A DNA stretch of 64,000 nt from Sphingobacterium kitahiroshimense (GCF_025961315.1 NZ_JAOQNK010000001.1:3038001-3102000); one strand, 5' to 3'. Positions 9,709 to 18,520 are shown, numbered from the stretch's first letter. Translations and numbers: made by a program. The notes: generated from the sequence alone by a model not told the origin.

Positions 9709-9988
9709 ATGACTAATGTAAACGCGTTATAAACGATCCTCTTCCTACCGTAATCTGATAATAACTTGACCAAAAATATCCTTCTCTTTAGAATGGATTA
9801 TAAAAAATATGAGCTTTTCTCAAGGTCTGTTAAATTTTATAAAGACGAGTAGTCATTTCAAATCTTTCCAATAACGAATAACTCAATCCTTCTCTTTATA
9901 GCTCAATATTAGGCTCAGAGGAAATTTTGTTTTTTTCAACCCCAGCAGAACGCCTTCACTAATTGGATGCATTCACGCGAATATCAAA

Positions 9989-10471
9989 TTATTGAGCCTT
10001 CACCCCTTTAAAATAATATTTCACGGGCCTAACAAAAGCCGCAGGATTATTATTCTGACTCGTTAACACCAGTTTATCCCCATTAACCACTACGGTATAG
10101 GAAGAATACTGATCTTGATTTGCAAATTTAATCGTACCCTTTTCTTTATTAAAAGTAAAGCCTGTATTATTCTCATCTTTGAAAATAAACTCCTCAAAAG
10201 CTCCTTTATTCGCCTCACAGACTTTCACCCCTTTATCCAGATTCAATTGATTTGACTTTTCCTGAAAGATAAAGCGGTAACTGTTATCCATTTCGCAGTC
10301 ATCTAGATTATAATCGGTTTCCTTCGCGTTCCCTATAACAGGATGCCACACATATGCCCCCAATCGAACTTGAATATCTTTCGAAAAGTCAGGATCTGGA
10401 GTACCACTATCTTTTGCACAGCTACTAATTAAAGCCAGAACAGCAACACCATAAAAAATTTTTTTTGTCAT
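9989..10471 (-). CDS. Small lipoprotein of unknown function
   Basis: This 160-residue protein has a lipoprotein signal (LALISSCAKD, lipid Cys at 18). The body alternates polar and hydrophobic residues like a beta-sandwich or lipocalin-type fold, with DDCEMDNSYRF, FTFNKEKGTIKF and YTVVVNGDKLVLTSQ strands. This pattern recalls the lipocalin-like lipoproteins of Bacteroidota, but I cannot name a family with certainty. Two cysteines in the mature part (in DDCEMDN and KVCEANK) could pair. It is a monocistronic gene just downstream of the six-gene operon; the gap of about 100 bases leaves room for its own promoter. Confidence 0.75.
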   Translation of the reverse strand: MTKKIFYGVAVLALISSCAKDSGTPDPDFSKDIQVRLGAYVWHPVIGNAKETDYNLDDCEMDNSYRFIFQEKSNQLNLDKGVKVCEANKGAFEEFIFKDENNTGFTFNKEKGTIKFANQDQYSSYTVVVNGDKLVLTSQNNNPAAFVRPVKYYFKGVKAQ

Positions 10472-10572
10472 AGTTTATATATCGTTAGTATAAAGATAAC
10501 GCAAATAAGTGAAGGAGTGCTACAGCTTTACGTAAACATAACATGATAATTCAACTGTTAGGTCTCAAACTT

Positions 10573-10944
10573 TTATTTTTGTAACTTATCGTCATCCCCC
10601 ATCATAATCTGATTAATACGGTCTTCCAATACAGATTTATGCCAATCCTCCAGCAGTTTTTTAGTTTTCTCAAGAGCATCCTTTTCCCCTGCTCTCATAA
10701 TCATAGCCCACTTTTCCCCAAATTCAAAGTAAGCCTGCAATGCTCCTTCCGAATCCGTATATTTAATTAAATACTCCATCATAAACAAATTGGCCCATCG
10801 ATCAGGATCCAATGGAAAGCACATGTACGCCGCTATATCAACTTTATCAACAAAAGCCTGAATAACATTTTCAGGTGTGAAATTAAAAATATCACAAAAT
10901 TGTTTAAACTCATCAGTGAGCTTAATATTCTCTAAATTCTTCAT
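10573..10944 (-). CDS. Unknown 123-residue protein, last gene of the helicase operon
   Basis: I do not recognise this acidic, helical, cytosolic protein. It starts 4 bases after the stop of the 250-residue gene, so translation is probably coupled. Its residues 10-35 (FKQFCDIF ... NVIQAFVDKV) match the N-terminus of that neighbour (FQLACQLF ... DFLQLYVNHF) in the spacing of F, C, F, Q and V. The two may share a domain used for interaction. No catalytic motif, signal peptide or membrane segment is seen. Confidence 0.7.
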   Translation of the reverse strand: MKNLENIKLTDEFKQFCDIFNFTPENVIQAFVDKVDIAAYMCFPLDPDRWANLFMMEYLIKYTDSEGALQAYFEFGEKWAMIMRAGEKDALEKTKKLLEDWHKSVLEDRINQIMMGDDDKLQK

Positions 10945-10948
10945 ATCA

Positions 10949-11701
10949 TTAACTTAAACTGTTATTTTCTAAATAGTTATTTAACCATCCCTGATAATGC
11001 GCTTTTCTCTCGTCCACATCTCTACAAAAGAAATAACGCTTATTCAATTCTTGAATTTCCATCATCATTTCTCTGCATGGTACCGAATCTTGAAATTCCT
11101 TATCACGTATACTACCGTAACCATCAAATACCCTAATAAATACACCTAAAACTGGGTTATAGATGGATTTATTTAAATGTATTCTCGCTAGATAATCTGG
11201 GATCGCCACACATTGCATGATACCATTCAAAAACTGCGTTGCCGAAATACCCGAAACAAGTGATCTAAACATCAAATCTTTATTTAGTGTTATCTTGGTT
11301 TCTTCATCCAGATAAATGACATTCTTTATCTCACAATCTTTTGAAAAAAGATCATAAAGTTGATTCGTCAACAGCTTACCCTTCATTCTCCTTTGCGAAT
11401 AACTGTAGTTTCTGTTCATGGCCAGTTTAATTTGCCTCTGAACTAATTTCACCCCCTTATCGCGCTCTATTGCAGTTAATTCAATATTCAATTTATGTTT
11501 ATCCTCTTCTTGTTTTGGAATCACATAATCGAAAGATTTAGTTACCAAAGAATACACAGATTTGTCATCAAAATGCAGGTCTATGTAAGAAAAATGATTT
11601 ACATAAAGCTGTAAAAAGTCAGCCACTTTAATACCAAAAAGCTGACAAGCGAGTTGAAAACTTTGTGGTATAGCAATAGCCTCTGAATCCATATTTTTCA
11701 T
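10949..11701 (-). CDS. Unknown 250-residue protein in the helicase operon
   Basis: No recognised family. It appears soluble and basic in the middle (KLVQRQIKLAMNRNYSYSQR), which would suit nucleic-acid contact. The N-terminal segment with FQLACQLFGIKVADFLQLYV is shared in pattern with the 123-residue protein encoded next. A second in-frame Met four codons in leaves the exact start open. It lies 32 bases after the 218-residue gene, which supports one polycistronic message. Confidence 0.7.
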   Translation of the reverse strand: MKNMDSEAIAIPQSFQLACQLFGIKVADFLQLYVNHFSYIDLHFDDKSVYSLVTKSFDYVIPKQEEDKHKLNIELTAIERDKGVKLVQRQIKLAMNRNYSYSQRRMKGKLLTNQLYDLFSKDCEIKNVIYLDEETKITLNKDLMFRSLVSGISATQFLNGIMQCVAIPDYLARIHLNKSIYNPVLGVFIRVFDGYGSIRDKEFQDSVPCREMMMEIQELNKRYFFCRDVDERKAHYQGWLNNYLENNSLS

Positions 11702-11733
11702 AGATTTTTAGTTTAAAAAATAATAACTTCCGT

Positions 11734-12390
11734 TTATTTATGCAGGCTATACCGATAACTATAGCTATTTGCTTTGCTTCTTTTTAGAGGAGCAGTTCCC
11801 TTCCTACCCCAGAGCAAATCCAACTCTCTCTTAAAATAAATAACAGGAATCTTATAATCCTCCAAATGGCCGTCAAGGCAATCCTTAATTTGTCTAGCTG
11901 TCCTAGGTCTTTTAAAATAATCGGTGGACAATATCGCTTCAAAAAATGTTTGGCATACACCCCGTTCAAATGAACTTGGACTTTCAGCATCTTCAATTCT
12001 TTTGATATTTAGATTTTCCATTAATCTAAAAAAAGAAATGCTTTCAACTGCATTAATAAAATAATCCATTTGGTAGTATCTCACCCCATTCTCCACCCAA
12101 ACCCCAAGTTCAAACTCATAACTAGTTTTGTCATCATAAGATTCAAAACTTAGCTCCTTTTTTTCAAAAACCCAAGTTAGGTGAGTCATCAGTTCTAGAT
12201 TACTCATAGATATCTTAAACCGCTCTAATTGATATACAAAGTCATCATCCTGTCCTAATAAGAATGAAAGCTCTTCAGGACTGTAATCGCAACTTATTCG
12301 ATGCAACAGCAAAAAATAGATCGAACTTGCATACTTCATCGTTGAAGAAAAACGATGCTTCTCCTTGTCACTTTTAAATAATTCTATCAT
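11734..12390 (-). CDS. Unknown 218-residue protein with XRE-like helix-turn-helix motif (paralogue of next gene upstream)
   Basis: Residues 37-57 (YSPEELSFLLG followed by FVYQLERF) have the spacing of a Cro/C1-type helix-turn-helix: Ser-x-x-x-Leu-Ser-x-x-Leu-Gly and then x-x-Leu-Glu. The same motif sits at almost the same residue in the 221-residue protein encoded just upstream, so the two look like a tandem duplicate that has diverged. The C-terminal region (RTARQIKDCLDGHL) could be a second winged or helical element. It may bind DNA or act as an adaptor of the helicase operon; no function is established. The spacing to its neighbours is 12 and 32 bases. Confidence 0.7.
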   Translation of the reverse strand: MIELFKSDKEKHRFSSTMKYASSIYFLLLHRISCDYSPEELSFLLGQDDDFVYQLERFKISMSNLELMTHLTWVFEKKELSFESYDDKTSYEFELGVWVENGVRYYQMDYFINAVESISFFRLMENLNIKRIEDAESPSSFERGVCQTFFEAILSTDYFKRPRTARQIKDCLDGHLEDYKIPVIYFKRELDLLWGRKGTAPLKRSKANSYSYRYSLHK

Positions 12391-12402
12391 ATTAAATCAC
12401 TC

Positions 12403-13068
12403 TTATTTCACAGAACTAAAACAATAACGATCATCTACATTGCGTACTACTATTTTTCCTTGCTGAATCATTTGATACAAACAGTTTTTCAAGTGTCTCG
12501 GGTAAATGATCAATTTCGACAAACCCGTATGCCGCACCTCTTGAAATAATTCCCACGAGGATTTTCCTTCTTCAAATCCACCTCTCGCTAACAATCCTTC
12601 CAATCTAGAGCGCACATGGATCATGGCATCAGACTCCAGTAGAAGATTAATTTCCGGCTTCCATTCTTCCAGATAAAGCAAAGGAGCAGCAGGTTTATCT
12701 TTACCCCGCTGAAACGTCCAGCCTAATTCGATTTTATAATACCATTTAACCTCATCTTCGACTACTTTAACACGAACAATACGCTCTGTAGAACCTTCGT
12801 AAGGTTCCCTAAAAAATTCCATTGGAACAACTTTCGAACAAGCATAAATGCGATCTAGTAAAATAGATTCAGATAATAAAAATTTAGAAACCTCAAATAG
12901 TTTCTCGAAATCCATATAAAAATGATCAGGCTTACCGAGTAAAAAAGAAAGATCAGAAGGACTCCATTCAGCCTTGAGCCTCCGATCAAAATAAGTATAC
13001 CAACGTTGAAAATCATTAGCATACATCATCCCCGAATAAGAGGATTTAATTATAACATCACTTTTCAT
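12403..13068 (-). CDS. Unknown 221-residue protein with XRE-like helix-turn-helix motif
   Basis: Residues 36-56 (WSPSDLSFLLG then FYMDFEKL) align with the motif of the 218-residue paralogue encoded next. The preceding YTYFDRRLKAE aligns with YFLLLHRISCD. The C-terminal part (YPRHLKNCLYQMIQQGKIVV) again matches the paralogue's RTARQIKDCL segment in position. It is encoded 18 bases after the SNF2 gene. A role in DNA binding or in recruiting the helicase is inference. No enzyme motif is seen. Confidence 0.7.
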   Translation of the reverse strand: MKSDVIIKSSYSGMMYANDFQRWYTYFDRRLKAEWSPSDLSFLLGKPDHFYMDFEKLFEVSKFLLSESILLDRIYACSKVVPMEFFREPYEGSTERIVRVKVVEDEVKWYYKIELGWTFQRGKDKPAAPLLYLEEWKPEINLLLESDAMIHVRSRLEGLLARGGFEEGKSSWELFQEVRHTGLSKLIIYPRHLKNCLYQMIQQGKIVVRNVDDRYCFSSVK

Positions 13069-13086
13069 AATTGAAGTTTATAAAGG

Positions 13087-16000
13087 TTATTCAAATAATT
13101 TCAGCAGGTCATCCTTACTCAACGATTTCATCAGATTCGCTTCATCCAAAATCAACCCATCAGCCACACTCTTTTTACTCGCCTGCATCTCCAAGATCCT
13201 TTCTTCCACCGTATCCTTACACACGATTTTGTAAGCCATCACATGTTTATCCTGACCGATGCGGTAACAACGGTCTATCGCTTGCGCCTCTGCGGCAGGA
13301 TTCCACCAAGGATCCAAAATATAGACATAGTCCGCCGCCGTCAGGTTCAACCCCGTACCACCAGCTTTTAAGCTGATCAAAAAGATCCGGCAATCATCCT
13401 CATTCTGAAACCTTTCCACCGCCTTCTTCCGATCCAACTGATTCAATTTACCATCCAAATACGCATAGTCTATACCCCTTTCAGCGATTCTTTTTCCCAC
13501 CAATTGCAACATAGACGTATAAAAAGAAAACAATAAAACCTTATGCCCTGGCACAACCTCATCCAAAATTTCATCGATATAATTTAATTTCACTGAAGAA
13601 CTCGTTAACACCTCCCCTTTAATCAAGCTCGGAGAATTACAGATCTGCCGCAATTTACTGAGCGCCTCAATAGCCAAAAACTTAGACTTCGATGCATCTT
13701 TTCCTTTTAGATTCTCTTTCAATTCCCCCTTAAAAAGTTTCCTATATCGATCATAAACCTTCCTTTGGTCAGGAAGCATATCCATATAAAGGACAGTTTC
13801 TGTTTTTTCGGGAAGATCAAGAGCCACTTGTTTTTTAGTGCGGCGAAGTATAAAAGGTGCGATCACCTTTTGAAGGCTTCCCACAGTTTCCTGTACAAGA
13901 TTTTCATCCTTAACACCTTTATACGTTTTATTAAAATTTCGATAATTACCAAAAAAACCAGGATTGACCAGCATCATTTGTGAATAGATATCCTGAATCC
14001 CATTTTCAATAGGCGTACCGGTCATCGCGATCCGATAAGATGCTTTTATCTCAGACAAACATTCAAAACGCTTTGAATTCCGATTCTTCACAGCCTGCGA
14101 CTCATCCATAACCAGATAGCTAAATGTCGTCATTTCAAACTCTTCCACATCCGTCATCAACGTACCGTATGTCGTCAACACAACAGTCCCCGCTTCTAAC
14201 TCCGCAACAGGCGCTCGTAACTTCCCATGATAAACTCGAACCAGACGGTTCGGCGCAAATTTTTGATATTCCTGCTCCCAGTTAAACAACAACGTATTGG
14301 GCAATACAATAAGAGAAGGAGCACCTTGAGGATTTGCATGATAATAATACTCTAGCAAAGTAATTACCTGCAGGGTCTTACCCAATCCCATATCATCCGC
14401 TAAAAGACCACCCCAACCAAACTCATTCAAAAAAGCCATCCAGCTGAATCCAACCTGTTGATAAGGGCGCAATGTCGCCAACACAGTATCAGGAACATTC
14501 AGCAAAGGCATCTCATCCATATTCATCAATTTCTCCCGACGTTCTCGGATGCTCCCTTGAATAATTTTAGCATCTATCTTTTCCAAATTAGGCTGTAGCG
14601 AAATAAGCTGTACCGTATTGAGCACTAAGCTGTCTTCATCCCGAACCGAACTTAAAAATAAAGGCTTATAGAGATGTCGAACCTCTTTCATTATAATTCC
14701 ATAAGAAGAATCGGGCAATCGAAATACTTGCTGTCCCTCCATAATCAGATCTTCAAAATCAGAGATTGTCATAGCCTGATTGCCAAATTTAGGAGCCAAC
14801 AAAATTGCACATTGATTATTTTCAAAATGAATATTCCGTACCGTACAATTGAGCTGATGTTGATAATAGGAAGTACCAACTTGAAGTTCCTCAAGTACAA
14901 TCAAGATACCCTCCGACTTACACTTATCAATAAAATCATGTAACCAACTACGATGCTGAAGTAAATCAATCGGGATAAACCAGTTACTATCAGCCGTAGA
15001 TGATGCCAAAGAGGGATGCTGTTGCAAAATAAAACTTCGAAATTCCTCCTCTTGTATCTTGTCGCGCATAAAATAAGTAAAGTCTTCCTGTTTCGGTGCA
15101 ATTACCAAATTAGCATCCCATTTCAGTGGAAAAGTTCCTATATTTTCATATACAACATGTGCCTCCAGATGAAGAAAGTTATCTAGCTCACGAATCGTCA
15201 GCATCCGCTTAAACGCAGGATCGTAGAGAACATGTCTCCTCTTTATTTCCTGATGAGAGTGAATCTCAAGAGAGCAAGATTTACTCAACGGAACAACCAA
15301 ATCCGTCAAAAAATCAGCGTACTGCTCCGGCAGAGCCGTGACAGTAAAGTCAAAAGCCCGAAAGCGGCGCAACAGATATTCCATTTCAAGATTATCGATA
15401 AAAAGCACCTGAGCATCACTGATTTTTAAGAAGTAACAGTTTTTAAAATCAAGAAAAGTAGGTTCTTCGAGAAGAATACCATCTACATATACCTCCACGA
15501 CGAGCTTTTGATAAACGACTTCATCATAAAGATGTGCTTTTATTGTTAATCGATCTGCTGCCAGCAAAACCTGAGAACTATGTAGGCCGTAAGTTCTACT
15601 TAAATTGATCTGATAAGCATATTGATATGATCGATTTGTACTGACGAAATTAAGGTTAATATTAAATATTGGATCCGATAATAGATCGCGCCAGACCTGC
15701 AGTATCTGTTGTTGGTTCTTACGATAATGACTATAAAAATCTAAACTACCTAGATTCTTTTCTTTAAAAGCCTTATCAGCCAGAATAAGAGAGACAATTC
15801 TTTTGCAGAAACGCTCTAGGTATCCATCTTTTGGGCTCAAGAAAAGTACGGTCTGTAATTCATCAAACAAATAACTCTTTGTAAAAGAATCGGAATTCGG
15901 ACTCCTGGATTTAAATGGAAAAACAACAGGGATTCCAAAAGCCAAAAAATTGAGCGGAACAAAAAACTTAACGTTATCACTCTTCTCCGCTGGCATGTCC

Positions 16001-16572
16001 GCGATAATATGACTATCTGGAATCTGGATTCTTTGTTCATCATTCGACGACTGTCCCATTACTTTAAACATCCTACCATATGTAGTATGGTTGCATATCT
16101 TTAAATTGATACTACCGTAAAAATCTTCTATTTCAAAATGTAGCATCTTGAGTTGCCACGGTAAGAGTTCGTCCAGAACTTTGGGATAAAGCCCTTTAAA
16201 GTAAAGATCCCTACTATCTGGTATTTTGTCGTAAAGAAAACGGGCTTCATGTGTACAAAGTCCCTTTGCCTTTTTCCCACAACTACAATTAACTTCAAGA
16301 TAATCACGACTTACTTTAATCTGAACAACCTCCTCCACACCAGGTTTACGAATCTCAAAATGTGGAGGTATACCATTTACATGAACTGTTATCCGCCCGG
16401 AATAATCGATCCCAAAAGACTTCCTTTTACAAAACTGTAAAAGATATTCTCTTCCCATTTTAAAAGGATCTCCATCCTCCCAAGGAATCTGAAAAGGTTC
16501 TGATGACTTCCGTTTAGGCAAAGCAGTGGCTAAGGAGAGCTCTTGGCTATCCTGTACTTTATTAATTCCCAT
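13087..16572 (-). CDS. SNF2-family helicase/ATPase with N-terminal SWIM zinc finger
   Basis: This is a 1161-residue Swi2/Snf2 DNA translocase. A SWIM-type zinc site lies at Cys96, Cys98, Cys106 and His108 (CSCGKKAKGLCTH). The long middle region (about 120-660) is beta-rich and unassigned. The ATPase core has Walker A DDMGLGKT near residue 725, the Walker B/DEAD-like box DESQ near 822, and SLKAGGTGLNLTAADYV, DPWWNPAAEAQA and DRCYRIGQ in the second RecA lobe. Such proteins move along double-stranded DNA and displace bound proteins. Stand-alone SWIM-SNF2 proteins are common in bacteria and several phage-defence systems use SNF2 ATPases, so the operon context matters. It starts 25 bases after the HEPN-like gene. 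Confidence 0.93.
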   Translation of the reverse strand: MGINKVQDSQELSLATALPKRKSSEPFQIPWEDGDPFKMGREYLLQFCKRKSFGIDYSGRITVHVNGIPPHFEIRKPGVEEVVQIKVSRDYLEVNCSCGKKAKGLCTHEARFLYDKIPDSRDLYFKGLYPKVLDELLPWQLKMLHFEIEDFYGSINLKICNHTTYGRMFKVMGQSSNDEQRIQIPDSHIIADMPAEKSDNVKFFVPLNFLAFGIPVVFPFKSRSPNSDSFTKSYLFDELQTVLFLSPKDGYLERFCKRIVSLILADKAFKEKNLGSLDFYSHYRKNQQQILQVWRDLLSDPIFNINLNFVSTNRSYQYAYQINLSRTYGLHSSQVLLAADRLTIKAHLYDEVVYQKLVVEVYVDGILLEEPTFLDFKNCYFLKISDAQVLFIDNLEMEYLLRRFRAFDFTVTALPEQYADFLTDLVVPLSKSCSLEIHSHQEIKRRHVLYDPAFKRMLTIRELDNFLHLEAHVVYENIGTFPLKWDANLVIAPKQEDFTYFMRDKIQEEEFRSFILQQHPSLASSTADSNWFIPIDLLQHRSWLHDFIDKCKSEGILIVLEELQVGTSYYQHQLNCTVRNIHFENNQCAILLAPKFGNQAMTISDFEDLIMEGQQVFRLPDSSYGIIMKEVRHLYKPLFLSSVRDEDSLVLNTVQLISLQPNLEKIDAKIIQGSIRERREKLMNMDEMPLLNVPDTVLATLRPYQQVGFSWMAFLNEFGWGGLLADDMGLGKTLQVITLLEYYYHANPQGAPSLIVLPNTLLFNWEQEYQKFAPNRLVRVYHGKLRAPVAELEAGTVVLTTYGTLMTDVEEFEMTTFSYLVMDESQAVKNRNSKRFECLSEIKASYRIAMTGTPIENGIQDIYSQMMLVNPGFFGNYRNFNKTYKGVKDENLVQETVGSLQKVIAPFILRRTKKQVALDLPEKTETVLYMDMLPDQRKVYDRYRKLFKGELKENLKGKDASKSKFLAIEALSKLRQICNSPSLIKGEVLTSSSVKLNYIDEILDEVVPGHKVLLFSFYTSMLQLVGKRIAERGIDYAYLDGKLNQLDRKKAVERFQNEDDCRIFLISLKAGGTGLNLTAADYVYILDPWWNPAAEAQAIDRCYRIGQDKHVMAYKIVCKDTVEERILEMQASKKSVADGLILDEANLMKSLSKDDLLKLFE

Positions 16573-16597
16573 AAATTTATTGTTTGTTGTTTATTCC

Positions 16598-18331
16598 CTA
16601 GCTAACTTGCTCGATACGCTGTTCTATAGATTTAACGACGGCTTTTAACAGTCGTTCATACAATTCAACCACGGAACGAGCACGCGTTATGATTAAATTT
16701 TTATGCTGATCATCCATATCCATTGCCGCACTTTTCCACCAGATCTCCTGTGGTTTCAAAATGATGGAAAGGATCAACATATCGAGTTCATTATCATTCA
16801 GAATACCCTCTATTACATCGGTACTGGCAATAGCAGACCACTCCATGAGATCCAATAAATCAGTATTTTTAGGGATATATCCCACAGCACATCGCAGATA
16901 GGTCTGTATACCAATACTGTACAATTCGCGCAATAGCAACAAAGCCGTATCTGCCATCAATAGTGGAGAGTCTGTTATCGTCATCAATATATTACGCATC
17001 ACAACAACAGCATTTTCTGATATGATTTTAATTTTCTCAAATTTTGCAGACCAATCTACTACTACAGGTACCAATTTAGAATTGAAAGTAGACTTTTGCC
17101 GCAAAATCCAAGACTTCTGCCAGACAACACTCACAAACCGGCCTCCAAGAGTCAACTGCTTTTCCACATAAGGCAAATCAAGAAATACAACTGATGCTCG
17201 AACATCACCCACTTTCCTAATCTGAAATGTATAGGGTGAGTTCCGTTTAGTAAGCACCACCAGAAAAAGTTCAACTTTGATACCATTCTCCTCTTGAGCA
17301 ACACGCTCTTGAAAAGGATTACCATGTGATAAGCCGTCAGTTTGATAATTGACCAATAAGATCTGTTCTGGATGACAGCCTGAATACAACTTATCAAGAA
17401 GTAAATTAGCATCATCCTTATATTTTTGTGGCCATGGAAAACCTGAAAAATTTTCCAATGTAGCAGGCCCTGAAACTATTGGATGAGATTTTTTAGCCAT
17501 AATAGCAACAGTATCTTTAGCTACCGATACAGCAGCAGCACGATCACTCTTCTCCTTAATATATACCGCTACGCCATTCCAAATATAATCAACCATACTA
17601 TCCAAAGCCTGACCAAATGCCTGACAATGCGCCAGTAAAAACTCAAATTCCTCTTCTAAAATATCGAGACGATCCTTTTTCTTCAAATAACTATGACAAG
17701 TATCCAATAACCGCAACAAAGGTGTACTATGGGCATCATAAGTAAAAATCTTAAAAAGTCCAGGTAAAGTGCCCCGCATCAGTTTAAGAATATGCTCCAG
17801 ATTTTGTGCTTTACCAATCGTTACACCCGCCATGGTTTGAAATCCTTTTAACCGCAACACAATAAACTGATGCAACATGGCAGTTGCTTGAAAATAATCC
17901 GTTTTAGATTGAAAATTGTAACATGCGAACATAAATTCATCGGCTAAATTTTTGCCTTTAGCATAGTCTACATGAGACATTTCCATTAAACTGATCACGA
18001 GCTTACCCCCTAAAATGGGGCTCTTTTTGCTGTCTGCCTGATAAAGCAGGTGTGCAGGCAAAGAAGCATACGTAAAATAAAGGCTTCCTTTTTTCAACTG
18101 ATTACTCCACTCCCCTGTCCAGATCACATGGAATGGAATATCGGGCATATCGGCCATACAGAGGCGGATAATAGGTTCAATACTTTGAACAGAGATACCC
18201 TTTATAGGATTAACAACTAATAAAAGATGTGGACTTTCGTCGCTATCATTGAGAAAATTAAACAAAAAAATACGATCTAAATCAATCCGCTGAACCAATC
18301 GATCGACCAATAATTGGGTGTTAAGTTGCAT
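16598..18331 (-). CDS. Tandem nucleotidyltransferase-like/HEPN-like protein, first gene of the helicase operon
   Basis: This 577-residue cytosolic protein seems to contain two copies of one unit. Copy 1 (about 1-250) has LLVDRLVQRIDLDRIFLFN, a LGGKLVISL strand and a helical part with ATAMLHQFIVLRLKGFQT and KAQNLEHILKLM, which resembles the HEPN fold. Copy 2 (about 308-575) repeats these as LLLDKLYSGCHPEQILLVN, LGGRFVSVV and TALLLLRELYSIGIQT ... NTDLLDLM. The GSx10DxD motif of active nucleotidyltransferases is missing. An Rx5H motif (Arg207 to His213) in copy 1 fits the Rx4-6H pattern of HEPN ribonucleases, but its placement is unproven. Domain assignment is from pattern only. A link to MntA-HepT-type toxin-antitoxin pairs is inference. 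Confidence 0.6.
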   Translation of the reverse strand: MQLNTQLLVDRLVQRIDLDRIFLFNFLNDSDESPHLLLVVNPIKGISVQSIEPIIRLCMADMPDIPFHVIWTGEWSNQLKKGSLYFTYASLPAHLLYQADSKKSPILGGKLVISLMEMSHVDYAKGKNLADEFMFACYNFQSKTDYFQATAMLHQFIVLRLKGFQTMAGVTIGKAQNLEHILKLMRGTLPGLFKIFTYDAHSTPLLRLLDTCHSYLKKKDRLDILEEEFEFLLAHCQAFGQALDSMVDYIWNGVAVYIKEKSDRAAAVSVAKDTVAIMAKKSHPIVSGPATLENFSGFPWPQKYKDDANLLLDKLYSGCHPEQILLVNYQTDGLSHGNPFQERVAQEENGIKVELFLVVLTKRNSPYTFQIRKVGDVRASVVFLDLPYVEKQLTLGGRFVSVVWQKSWILRQKSTFNSKLVPVVVDWSAKFEKIKIISENAVVVMRNILMTITDSPLLMADTALLLLRELYSIGIQTYLRCAVGYIPKNTDLLDLMEWSAIASTDVIEGILNDNELDMLILSIILKPQEIWWKSAAMDMDDQHKNLIITRARSVVELYERLLKAVVKSIEQRIEQVS

Positions 18332-18374
18332 AATTAGAGATTTAACAATAAATAATTAGTATAGATTTAATATA

Positions 18375-18382
18375 CAAATATA
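18375..18382 (-). promoter_or_regulatory. Candidate -7 promoter element of the six-gene operon
   Basis: Read on the minus strand this is TATATTTG, a match to the Bacteroidota TAnnTTTG element, about 44 bases upstream of the start codon at 18331. No convincing -33 TTTG box lies at the usual distance, so the call is tentative. Confidence 0.4.
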
Positions 18383-18407
18383 TATTAAATATTGTAATTT
18401 TAAATTA

Positions 18408-18430
18408 TTTGTATAAAATATCTATACAAA
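18408..18430. promoter_or_regulatory. Perfect inverted repeat, candidate operator of the six-gene operon
   Basis: TTTGTATA and TATACAAA are exact reverse complements separated by 7 bases. A third half-site, TATACAAA, occurs at 18371-18378, overlapping the putative -7 element. This arrangement suits a dimeric repressor, possibly one of the helix-turn-helix proteins encoded in the same operon (inference). Confidence 0.45.
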
Positions 18431-18520
18431 AGATATGAATTACAATAACATCTATACTTTACAGCTACATAGTTCAGCTTTGGCTTTACAGAGATTCACC
18501 AGAATCTTTACGACTCACAG

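Larger units (their letters stand above)
9569..9988. other. 420-base intergenic region between GH3 gene and small lipoprotein
   Basis: It holds the promoter side of the GH3 gene with a short inverted repeat at 9598-9609, and a clear hairpin terminator at 9679-9708. Bases 9709-9988 show no coding frame or structure that I can support. Confidence 0.6.

Noticed and set aside
9721..9728. AACGCGTT palindrome resembling a LacI-type half operator
   Set aside because: It is not next to any start codon (over 150 bases from GH3 start, beyond the terminator) and is a single 8-mer.
13087..16572. Type I or III restriction subunit in place of SNF2
   Set aside because: The Walker motifs, SLKAGGTGLNLT and RIGQ are SNF2-specific, the SWIM finger is present, and no methylase or specificity subunit is encoded nearby.
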